Shown in pieces: positions 52,796 to 59,516 of a DNA stretch of 59,516 bases; the first letter of the stretch is position 1; every line of letters starts with the position of its first letter. The position numbers and the translations under genes are program-made. The DNA lies in contig QEUW01000003.1 in the NCBI GenBank assembly GCA_003577005.1, positions 1 to 59,516 on the forward strand, written 5' to 3'. This DNA is from Chloroflexota bacterium (GTDB lineage Bacteria > Chloroflexota > Anaerolineae > Caldilineales > Caldilineaceae). The notes beneath the pieces are model-generated. The model made no database searches and was not told the DNA's origin. It saw nothing but the letters and a program-made list of their open reading frames with translations.

Positions 52796-53360
52796 GTCTC
52801 CTCCTCGGTAGGGACAACGGGTGGATTGGGGGCGCTTTTAGTTGAGTATAGTGGTCAGCGGTATGGGTTGTCAAACAAACTCTGCTCTGAGGAGGTAAAA
52901 CAGAAGCAACACAGAGAGCGCAGAGATTGCACGGAGCCCACAGAGCAGAAAAGACGCTGGGATCTCGTGACAGACAACGAATCGAAACACCCACTCGCTG
53001 GTTTGGTGCGATGCACCTCAGCCTAACCGAGCCTAAATGTCTATTCAGGTGCATCGCACGCTTTGCGTGCAACGCCCCGGCGCAACAATCGTGGATATAG
53101 ATGTAACCGCCTACTACATGAAATAGCCCTCGTTCGCGGGCAAGCGATATTGACAAAAGGAGCGTTGCGATCTACCCTTTGGTAACATCGGCTACAATTG
53201 TCGCATTCTTGGTTCCTGGCAAAGCGACATTCGACGCCTACTCCCTCTATTCGATCAACGGACCTGGTTTCACACGAAACCAGGTTTGTTTTGCGTTGAA
53301 GAGGGCATCACGAATCCGGCTTGTAACTTGCGTTTTGAGAAAGGTAAGGAATGCCGCCTT
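52796..53360. other. Divergent intergenic region with REP-like palindromes
   Basis: 565 bp without a credible gene, between the divergent DapA-like and SulP genes. At about 53004-53075 it carries GGTGCGATGCACCT, then AGGTGCATCGCACGC and GCGTGCAACGCC, the same palindromic unit found inside the TIR elements at 29816 and 34127, but without terminal repeats. Possible SulP start signals include AAGGTAAGGA upstream of 53361. Confidence 0.6.
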
Positions 53361-55091
53361 ATGGAACGTCTGTCGTTATTTGGTCTGTGGAAGCGCGAAT
53401 TTGCCCACTATACAGCGGACAAATTCCGCCAGGATGTACTCGCCGGGCTGACTGTCGGGGCCGTGGCGCTGCCGTTGGCATTGGCGTTTGGTGTCGCATC
53501 GGGGGCTACGGCTGCGGCGGGCATGGTTACTGCCATCCTGGCCGGCGTCATCATCGGCGGGTTGTCAGGGGCGCCATATCAGATTTCAGGGCCGACGGGC
53601 GCCATGAGCGCCATCCTCATCCTGCTCAGCCAGCGATATGGGATCGAAGGGGTGTGGGTGGCCGGCATGCTTTCCGGTATCATCTTGTTGGCGTTGGGCG
53701 TCTTTCGGCTGGGACGTTTTATCGCCTATATCCCCGCACCGGTCATTTCGGGCTTCACCTCGGGGATCGCGGTGATCATCTTTGCAGGGCAGATCGATAA
53801 CTTTCTAGGTGTCCACACACCAGAAGCGACGAATGCTTTTATCCTGAGCCTCGAACACTTCTTTGACCATGAATCGACCCTGGTGAAACTGTTGAGCTAT
53901 TTCCAGGGCGGCTTTACGCCAAACTGGCAGACGGTGCTGGTGGGGAGTATCGTGATCCTGACTATGATCTTCTGGCCGGGGAAGTGGGGACGCTATTTTC
54001 CCGGTTCGCTGGCCGGGATCATTGTAACGACCATTCTGGTGTTGGGGGCAGGCTTGAGCATCCCCATCATCGGGGAGATCCCGCGCACGATCTTGCTGGA
54101 TGCACGGTTGCGCTTGAGCGACATCCCCTGGGGCAACCTCAATGACCTGGTTGCGCCTGTCCTCTCGATTGCAGCGCTGGGTGCGGTGGAGTCACTCTTG
54201 TGCGGGGCAGTGGCGAGCAAGATGACAGGTATCCGTCTACAAGCCAACCAGGAGCTGATCGCCCAGGGCGTGGGCAACATTCTTATCCCATTTTTTGGCG
54301 GCGTGCCGGCCACTGCGGCCATTGCCCGCTCCTCGGTAGGGATCAAATCAGGCGGCATCACACGGATGGTTTCAATTGTTCATGCGCTGTTGTTGCTGGC
54401 CGCGGTCTATGCCTTTGCCGGCATCCTTGGCCAGATCCCGCTGGCGGCGTTGGCTGGCGTGTTGATGGTAACAGCGTTTCGCATGAACGAGTGGCCGGCG
54501 ATCCGTTTTATGTTTAGCCGTCGCTTCAAGACCGGTATCGTCACTTTTTTTGTAACGTTGCTGGCAACGATTTCGCTTGACCTGACCCAGGCGATCATCA
54601 TCGGCGGCGCGCTCTCGGCGGCGGTCTTTCTCAACCAGGTGGCAAACTTGCAGATCGATGTGCATGAGGTCGATCTCAACAAGCTCAAAGCGCGCGGCAT
54701 CCATCTCAACGGCGCCCAGCCGCACATCCGGGTGGTCTATCTCACCGGGCCTCTCTTTTTTGCCGCCACCAGCAACTTCAACCAGGCCTTTGCCCATGTA
54801 GAAGACGCCGAGGTGCTGATCCTCTCCATGCGCGCTGTGCCCTTTATCGACCTGACTGGCATCGAGGCGCTGGCCTCTCTCCATGAGCAGATGGAGCACA
54901 CCGGTAGACAGCTCCTCCTTGCCGGGGTACAGCCAGGTGTCCAACGGATGTTACAACGGGCTGGGCTGGACCAGATCATCGGCCACGAGCATTTCTTCTG
55001 GAGCGCCGACCAGGCCATCCTCGCCGCCGAAAAACAATTGCACCTGATCCCCGATGACCAGGTGGAGTCGCCGACTGCACTGCTCACATGA
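53361..55091 (+). CDS. SulP-family anion transporter with STAS domain
   Basis: 576 residues; the ATG at 53361 begins MERLSLFGLWKREFAHY, the family start, with AAGGA 10 bases upstream. Ten or more hydrophobic helices carry SLC26/SulP signatures (GAVALPLALAFGVASG, QISGPTGAMSAI, PAPVISGFTSGIAVI). The C-terminal STAS domain (about residues 455-560) has MRAVPFIDLTGIEALASLHEQM. It moves sulfate, bicarbonate or another anion. A hairpin element follows the stop. Confidence 0.94.
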   Translation: MERLSLFGLWKREFAHYTADKFRQDVLAGLTVGAVALPLALAFGVASGATAAAGMVTAILAGVIIGGLSGAPYQISGPTGAMSAILILLSQRYGIEGVWVAGMLSGIILLALGVFRLGRFIAYIPAPVISGFTSGIAVIIFAGQIDNFLGVHTPEATNAFILSLEHFFDHESTLVKLLSYFQGGFTPNWQTVLVGSIVILTMIFWPGKWGRYFPGSLAGIIVTTILVLGAGLSIPIIGEIPRTILLDARLRLSDIPWGNLNDLVAPVLSIAALGAVESLLCGAVASKMTGIRLQANQELIAQGVGNILIPFFGGVPATAAIARSSVGIKSGGITRMVSIVHALLLLAAVYAFAGILGQIPLAALAGVLMVTAFRMNEWPAIRFMFSRRFKTGIVTFFVTLLATISLDLTQAIIIGGALSAAVFLNQVANLQIDVHEVDLNKLKARGIHLNGAQPHIRVVYLTGPLFFAATSNFNQAFAHVEDAEVLILSMRAVPFIDLTGIEALASLHEQMEHTGRQLLLAGVQPGVQRMLQRAGLDQIIGHEHFFWSADQAILAAEKQLHLIPDDQVESPTALLT

Positions 55092-55113
55092 GCATGTCTG
55101 AAGCGAAGACAAA

Positions 55114-55182
55114 GACCTCCGGGAGTTGACCTGTGAGGTTTTTGGTTTGGAAAGTTCACCCCGGTCACCTCCCGGAGGTCTG
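55114..55182. repeat. GACCTCCGGGAGG palindromic element after SulP
   Basis: AGACCTCCGGGAGTTGACC and GGTCACCTCCCGGAGGTCT pair with few mismatches around a 31-base centre. A second copy of the arms is nested in the element at 34256-34322. Placed just after the SulP stop, it may double as a terminator. Confidence 0.65.
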
Positions 55183-55350
55183 GCCGCAGCGCAATTTTTT
55201 GACTATTGAGAAGCCGTGGTCCCTACCCGTGAGGCTATTGACATAAATCAACAAATCGATAGAATGGAAGCAGTACCAACGGCGGAATGGAGAGACACTA
55301 TGGAGAGTTAACCCGGTTGCGCACCATCAGTTTACATGAGGAGGGCCAGT

Positions 55351-55779
55351 ATGAAAACCGTGAAGGATGTGCTCGACGGCAAAGGCTATCAAGTCTACTC
55401 GATTGCCCCCACAGCCACCGTGTATGAGGCGCTCAAACTGATGGGCGAAAAAGAAGTGGGCGCGCTGGCGGTGACCGAAGGCGAGCGGCTGGTGGGCATC
55501 GTCTCGGAGCGCGATTATGCGCGCAAAGTGATCCTGCGCGGGCGCACCTCGCGCGACACATTGGTGCGCGAAATCATGACCGGCGCCGTCATCACCACGC
55601 GGCTAGACCAGACGGTCGAAGAGTGTATGGCGCTCATGACCGACCGGCGCATCCGCCACCTACCCGTGGTCGAAGCGGGCAAAATGATCGGCATGATCTC
55701 CATCGGCGACCTCGTCAAGTCGATCATCGCCGAACAGCAGTTTATCATCGAGCAGTTGGAGACGTACATCACGAGGTAG
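55351..55779 (+). CDS. CBS-domain pair protein
   Basis: 142 residues from the ATG at 55351 with AGGAGG 6 bases upstream. Two CBS domains: about residues 8-60 (TVYEALKLMGEKEVGALAV, VGIVSERDYARKVI) and 75-130 (VEECMALMTDRRIRHLPVV, IGMISIGDLVKSII). Stand-alone CBS pairs bind adenine nucleotides and regulate partners. The TAG stop is inside the heptamer hairpin shared with the convergent gene. Confidence 0.92.
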   Translation: MKTVKDVLDGKGYQVYSIAPTATVYEALKLMGEKEVGALAVTEGERLVGIVSERDYARKVILRGRTSRDTLVREIMTGAVITTRLDQTVEECMALMTDRRIRHLPVVEAGKMIGMISIGDLVKSIIAEQQFIIEQLETYITR

Positions 55780-55850
55780 AATATAGAACGCAGAACGTAG
55801 AACGGGTGTCGTCAGCAACCCTGTTCTACGTTCTACGCTCTACGCTATAT
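55776..55850. repeat. Heptamer-repeat hairpin, unit GTAGAAC, between convergent genes
   Basis: GTAGAAT, ATAGAAC, GCAGAAC and GTAGAAC, a 19-base loop, then GTTCTAC, GTTCTAC, GCTCTAC and GCTATAT. Both flanking TAG stops (CBS gene 55777-55779; lactonase gene 55840-55842 on the minus strand) are inside the units. Same unit and same layout as 1020-1076, about 54.8 kb away. Confidence 0.85.
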
Positions 55851-56913
55851 GAGCACCCTGGGTGTTGACGTAGACGGCGTAGAGTGACTGGCTAGCCGTC
55901 ATAAAGAGCCGGTTGCGCCGGGGGCCGCCAAAGCAGAGGTTGGAGGTAGTCTCCGGCAGGAGAATCTGGCCGATACGCTCGCCATCGGGCGCAAAGATGT
56001 GGACGCCGTTGAAGCCATCGCCGGTCCAACCGCCCGACGCCCAGATGTTGCCATCGATGTCGGCTCGAACCCCGTCGGGGCCTACCGAAGTCCCGTCGAA
56101 GGTCATGTTGCTAAACTGCTGGCCGTTCTCCAACGTTGTTTCGTCTACCACATCCCACACTTTGATGTCACGCGGTGCGCCCGTATCCACCACGTAGAGC
56201 TTGGTGTAGTCGTGCGAGAAACAGAGACCGTTCGGTTTGTCTACTTCATCGGTCACCATCTCTACCGTGCCATCTGGATCGATGCGATAGACGGCTTCTT
56301 TGAGAAAGATCTCGCCTTTGTTGCCCTCGTAGTTGCCCCAACTGCCGTAGGGCGGGTCGGTAAACCAGATGCTCCCGTTGGGGTGGACGACTGCGTCGTT
56401 GGGGGAGTTGAAGGGGTTGCCGTCGTACTCGTCGGCCAGCACGGTGACGCTGCCATCGTGCTCATACCGGACCACACGGCGCCCGCCGTGTTCGCACGAG
56501 ATCTGGCGGCCTTCCCAGTCAAAGGTGTTGCCATTGCTGTTGCCCGAAGGCGAGCGGAAGCGGCTGACGTGGCCATCCTCATCCAGCCAGCGCATCTGTA
56601 CGTTGTTGGGAATGTCGCTCCAGACCAGGAATTTCCCTACACCATTCCAGGCTGGCCCTTCGGCCCAGAGCATCCCTGTATGCAGCCGCATGATCGGGGT
56701 GTTGCCGACCTTGGCGGTGAAGCGCTCTGGGTTATGCACGATGACATCCGGTTCGGGGTAGGGTGACGGTGGCGCACCGGGGCCGTAGTCTCGTTGGGCA
56801 AAGGCCGATGACGCCACCGACGCGGCGCCGGCCGCGGCCACCGCCGCTTTCATAAAGGTGCGCCGAGACAAGAAGCCGTTCTCTTGCAAAGTGCCGGTTT
56901 CCTCGTGCTGCAT
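55840..56913 (-). CDS. SMP-30/gluconolactonase-family protein, Tat-exported
   Basis: 357 residues, ATG with AAAGGAG upstream. A twin-arginine signal (SRRTFMKAAVAAAG) ends near SAFA-QR. The six-bladed propeller carries family phrases: WAEGPAWNGVGKFLVWSDIP (metal-site Glu), GNPFNSPNDAVVHPNGSIWFTDPPYG (Asn-Asp), VDKPNGLCFSHDYTKLYVVDTG and VGPDGVRADIDGNIWA. Likely an extracytoplasmic lactonase on sugar lactones. The proposed substrate class is family knowledge only. Confidence 0.92.
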   Translation of the reverse strand: MQHEETGTLQENGFLSRRTFMKAAVAAAGAASVASSAFAQRDYGPGAPPSPYPEPDVIVHNPERFTAKVGNTPIMRLHTGMLWAEGPAWNGVGKFLVWSDIPNNVQMRWLDEDGHVSRFRSPSGNSNGNTFDWEGRQISCEHGGRRVVRYEHDGSVTVLADEYDGNPFNSPNDAVVHPNGSIWFTDPPYGSWGNYEGNKGEIFLKEAVYRIDPDGTVEMVTDEVDKPNGLCFSHDYTKLYVVDTGAPRDIKVWDVVDETTLENGQQFSNMTFDGTSVGPDGVRADIDGNIWASGGWTGDGFNGVHIFAPDGERIGQILLPETTSNLCFGGPRRNRLFMTASQSLYAVYVNTQGAHIA

Positions 56914-57748
56914 GTTGATTTCTCCTTTGGTTGAAACGTAAGTTGATACCTACTACCCTTCCAAAAGCAGAGTACAAAACGTTTGGACAATCACCAGGCC
57001 ACCGGCGCGGGCCAACAGCTTTGGACCGGGTGACATGATCCCATCATCTAGCGCAGCCCTGGTTGCCCCGGGTTGCCACTACTGGGTGTTTACATTGCGG
57101 TTGCTTTGAAACCAGCAGTTTTTGCGCCGGCAAAACTGCTGGTTTCAAACAGAGCGAAGTATAGTTGTCTGGCAAAATCGCAGAAAAGGTAGATGACTTC
57201 CAGCACACCCAAATGGGGAGCAGATATGCCGGGCATCTTCTGAACGGAAGCGGATATATCATACAATAACTACAGCCCCAATGCAACGTTGATTGGGGGT
57301 GCGTTAGGGCTATTTCACGTTGCAAACACTCACGATTATGCGACGCATTATGCATGAGGGCAACCGGATCCAATCGTAGGTCGGGCTAGCAGCCCGACGG
57401 CTTCGTCGATAGGAGTCGTCGGACTAGCAGCCCGACCTACGATGTCGCATCGTTTCTGCAACAAAATTGGCTAGCAATGTCGTTGTCTGCAACATGAAAT
57501 CGCCCTGGGAGTGCAAGCAAGCGTTGTCAGCGAGCCTGACCGCCGGGCGATTCATCCCCCAGCGGGGAACGGCCTGTCCAGGTACGTTCTCTCAGCCCAG
57601 CGCTATCTTTCATCATCCAGTCTAGTTGGAGCCGCACGGTGCCCCCAGCTAGACCTCAATCAGGCCGCTCCCCGCTAATCGGAACGGAGCACCCGCCACA
57701 CGAGCCACAACCCCGACAGGCTCACAGTAGCTTCTCCTTCGACTCTCA
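56914..57748. other. Gene-free region with successive long hairpins
   Basis: 835 bp between two minus-strand genes. I see no credible ORF; the 109-codon frame at 57044-57373 has no family look and crosses a hairpin. Visible structures are hairpins at 57105-57149 (TTTGAAACCAGCAGTTTT arms), 57373-57443 (ATCGTAGGTCGGGCTAGCAG arms), 57494-57555 (ATGAAATCGCCC / GGGCGATTCAT) and 57561-57676. Confidence 0.6.
57561..57676. ncRNA. Candidate structured RNA or palindromic element
   Basis: A 16-bp outer stem (AGCGGGGAACGGCCTG with CAGGCCGCTCCCCGCT, one A/C mismatch) encloses about 84 bases. These include an inner stem TCTAGTTGG / CCAGCTAGA capped by GCACGGTGC-like pairing. The nested layout is RNA-like, but I recognise no known family, and neither strand is clearly favoured by wobble pairs. 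Confidence 0.3.
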
Positions 57749-58960
57749 TCACGATTGCGGAACCGCCTCGTCCAACAACTCCTCCAGCGTCACATCTTCG
57801 CTGATGATCCGCTCCTCCCAACCCGGCAGCAGGCGATCCAACAAGAAAGCCTGCGCCATGCCGCTGTAGTAAAAGCGTCCATCGCCCTCATCTCCGGCCA
57901 TGCGCCGGATTTGCGCCACCTGCTGTGACCAATAGCGTTCGGCGCGCGAGTAGGCGCTAAAGTCATCATCGGCGGCAATTGCGGGCAACGGTGTATAACT
58001 ATCGCCGGCGGCGGCTTGGCGCAAGATCGCCAGTTCCGCGTATTTGGCCAGCCCCTCCAGCCACTCGCGTTGGCATTCGTATTCGATCAGTGCAGGGGTC
58101 AACGCCATCGCTGTCCGGCGCTTTGCACGCTGTGCCAGGAATTGCCGGGCAAGCTGGCTGCTCTCTTCCGGGGAGGTTGCATTGAGCGCATCGGCCAACA
58201 GGTTCAGTTCAGTCTGCCATGCCTGTTGATGCGCAGCATCGTTCACCGGGTACTGATCGCCGTGTTGCCTAGCGATTGTCTCGCTGCTTTCCAGTCTTGT
58301 TGGCGCAACCATGCCTTGATAGGCGTGAAATGACTCATGTAGAAGTGCGCCGATATAGGTCTCGCTGCTACCGATCAGCAGACGGGTGAAGAGCCGGTAT
58401 GGGAAGAGCGGGCCGAAATCCTCGCGCACCTGCTGACCCAACGAGATGACCATCCACTCCTTGGTGCCCAGACTCGAAACCCAGCGGTCACCGACCAGCA
58501 CAGTAAAGGATTGTGGCTCTATCTCGGGGCTGAACAATTGTTGGCGATAGTAAGGTGCGCCGGCAAACTGATCGTTCGCAACCGGCTCCCAGGGGCCACC
58601 ATGCTGGCGATGGTCGGGAACTGTACGCCACCCAGCGGGCGGATCGGGATAACCGACTAGAAAAACATAGCCCTCGTTATAAACAACGGCCGGGATCGTA
58701 GCGCTTCCCCAACCCGGCCAGACGCGATCACCCAACGTCCGGCGCAGATGAAAAGCTTCGGCCAGCCGGGCCTTTTCCAATGCGCCCAGCCGATCCACCA
58801 CCAGTGAATGCGTCGGCATACCCAGATTGCTCAACGCGGCAAGTGCTCCGACCACGCCCAGCAGCAGGAGCAGCCCCACAACGCTGCGCAGCAGGGCTTG
58901 CCGGATGCGCCGCTTGCGCCCACGGTTGCCAACGGAAGCATGGGCGGCAGCTTTGGTCAT
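57749..58960 (-). CDS. Membrane-anchored HExxH putative metallopeptidase
   Basis: 403 residues, ATG with AAGGAG upstream. A short basic N-terminus and one transmembrane helix (VVGLLLLLGVVGALAAL, about 28-44) place the rest outside. LLHESFHAYQG at about residues 206-216 contains HExxH, and EYECQREWLEGLAKYAE about 85 residues later could give the third zinc ligand. Not a named family for me; a zincin peptidase is inferred. It lies between the hairpin region and the CRISPR array, with no sign of being a cas gene. Confidence 0.65.
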   Translation of the reverse strand: MTKAAAHASVGNRGRKRRIRQALLRSVVGLLLLLGVVGALAALSNLGMPTHSLVVDRLGALEKARLAEAFHLRRTLGDRVWPGWGSATIPAVVYNEGYVFLVGYPDPPAGWRTVPDHRQHGGPWEPVANDQFAGAPYYRQQLFSPEIEPQSFTVLVGDRWVSSLGTKEWMVISLGQQVREDFGPLFPYRLFTRLLIGSSETYIGALLHESFHAYQGMVAPTRLESSETIARQHGDQYPVNDAAHQQAWQTELNLLADALNATSPEESSQLARQFLAQRAKRRTAMALTPALIEYECQREWLEGLAKYAELAILRQAAAGDSYTPLPAIAADDDFSAYSRAERYWSQQVAQIRRMAGDEGDGRFYYSGMAQAFLLDRLLPGWEERIISEDVTLEELLDEAVPQS

Positions 58961-58993
58961 TTACTGCTCCTTATGATTGTCAAGATTTGCCTC

Positions 58994-59042
58994 CTTTCAG
59001 TCTGGTTGGTAGCGCAACACTTAACCGTCGAAATCATCATCC
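58994..59042. repeat. Degenerate CRISPR repeat remnant
   Basis: CTTTCAGT near 58994 and CGTCGAAATCATCATCC at 59026-59042 match the two ends of the array repeat but are about 12 bases too far apart. It sits 28 bases before the first intact repeat. Decay like this is typical of the trailer end of an array. Confidence 0.45.
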
Positions 59043-59070
59043 GCCACGATATACTCACGCACCGGGCCAG

Positions 59071-59516
59071 GTTTCAGTACCCTCTCTGTCGGGTCGAAAT
59101 CATTACCCAAAATCTCACCCATGCTGGCATCGGCCACGGACAGTTTCAGTACCCTCTCTGTCGGGTCGAAATCATTACCCAGGGCGGCGAGCCGTCGAAT
59201 AGGTCAAGTTGGCCGCTTCAGTACCCTCTCTGTCGGGTCGAAATCATTACCTCAGTATGCCTTACCGAGATCCCCCGCAACTGCTTGTTTCAGTACCCTC
59301 TCTGTCGGGTCGAAATCATTACCCTCTCGATCCGGCTAGCAGTCACGATGCCAATCGTAGTTTCAGTACCCTCTCTGTCGGGTCGAAATCATTACCTTCG
59401 TTTTGTTCTGTCTCTCGTTATCCCCGCCCTGGTTTCAGTACCCTCTCTGTCGGGTCGAAATCATTACCTGTAGAGCCTGTCAGGAGCGTAGCGGGGCCAA
59501 TGTGTTTCAGTACCCT
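59071..59516 (-). CRISPR. CRISPR array, 37-bp repeats, continues past window
   Basis: Six full repeats start at 59071, 59143, 59215, 59287, 59360 and 59432; a seventh is cut at 59504-59516. On the plus strand each begins GTTTCAGTACCC and ends GAAATCATTACC; the third has C for T at position 2. Six spacers of 35, 35, 35, 36, 35 and 35 bp are all different. On the minus strand the repeat ends ACTGAAAC, like the 5' handle of many type I and III crRNAs, so transcription is inferred leftward with the leader beyond the right edge. No cas gene is in the window. Confidence 0.97.

Noticed and set aside
57044..57373. 109-codon minus-strand frame in the gene-free region
   Set aside because: Crosses a long hairpin, has no ribosome site and no recognisable protein pattern.
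57610..57676. Group II intron domain fragment
   Set aside because: A GAGCCG-like phrase is present, but no domain V hairpin, no reverse transcriptase and no boundary motifs were found.
57749..58960. cas gene next to the CRISPR array
   Set aside because: The only adjacent gene has an N-terminal membrane helix and HExxH, with no Cas nuclease, RAMP or HD motif.
58808..59473. 221-codon plus-strand frame across the CRISPR array
   Set aside because: It is made mainly of CRISPR repeats read through, with a repeating peptide, and is antisense to the HExxH gene at its start.
1..59516. tRNA or rRNA genes
   Set aside because: I found no cloverleaf with a GTTCGA-type T arm and no conserved rRNA stretch when reading both strands by eye; a covariance-model tRNA/rRNA scan would settle this.

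Overview
The window is about 59.5 kb of moderately GC-rich bacterial chromosome. Gene content points to a Chloroflexota member, possibly a Caldilineae-like filamentous lineage. This is inference from protein style: an oligopeptidase B, baeRF, fasciclin, PRC-barrel and LysM repertoire, a secreted protein ending in YLHLPLVQR, and a MshC-like cysteine ligase. I see no rRNA or tRNA gene, no prophage, and no IS with a transposase.

Layout. (1) 1-5.2 kb: end of a PLP-dependent cysteine-synthase-like gene, an SH3b lipoprotein, xseA and a secreted surface protein. (2) 5.3-14.3 kb, plus strand: a MocR regulator with its own promoter and direct-repeat operator candidates, PhzF, aminotransferase, small DMT-type transporter, cupin, GNAT, methyltransferase, membrane sulfatase/LTA-synthase-like protein and YceI lipoprotein. 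(3) 14.4-18.3 kb, minus strand: CDP-alcohol phosphatidyltransferase, EEP hydrolase, a receiver-only regulator and a receiver-kinase hybrid. (4) 18.7-31.9 kb: a dense group of small stress- and envelope-type families (DUF1328, PRC-barrel, YihY, two AI-2E permeases, a LuxR regulator with a degenerate receiver, DUF2892, ChaB, CsbD, fasciclin, baeRF, MgtC), with a MshC-like CysS translationally coupled to a PRC-barrel gene. (5) 31.9-38.4 kb: oligopeptidase B and a peptide ABC importer without ATPases. (6) 38.4-40.3 kb: a type II restriction-modification pair with a Phd-type gene two bases before the methylase. (7) 40.4-45 kb: hydroxyacid dehydrogenase, VOC protein, three tandem LysM secreted proteins and a GNAT. 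(8) 45-52.8 kb, minus strand: catabolic enzymes (OleC-like ligase, GNAT, PhyH, prolyl-aminopeptidase-like hydrolase, flavin oxidoreductase, DapA-like aldolase). (9) 53-59 kb: SulP transporter, CBS protein, Tat-exported SMP-30 lactonase, a stretch of hairpins, a membrane HExxH protein, and a CRISPR array of 37-bp repeats running off the right edge.

The most unusual content is non-coding. Intergenic hairpins are built from degenerate 7-bp (sometimes 8-bp) tandem units, and in two convergent gene pairs they contain both stop codons. There are also two families of short TIR elements with TA or TTA target duplications, a REP-like palindrome carried inside them, and a nested palindromic element. 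Functions are by family recognition only; no database search was run.
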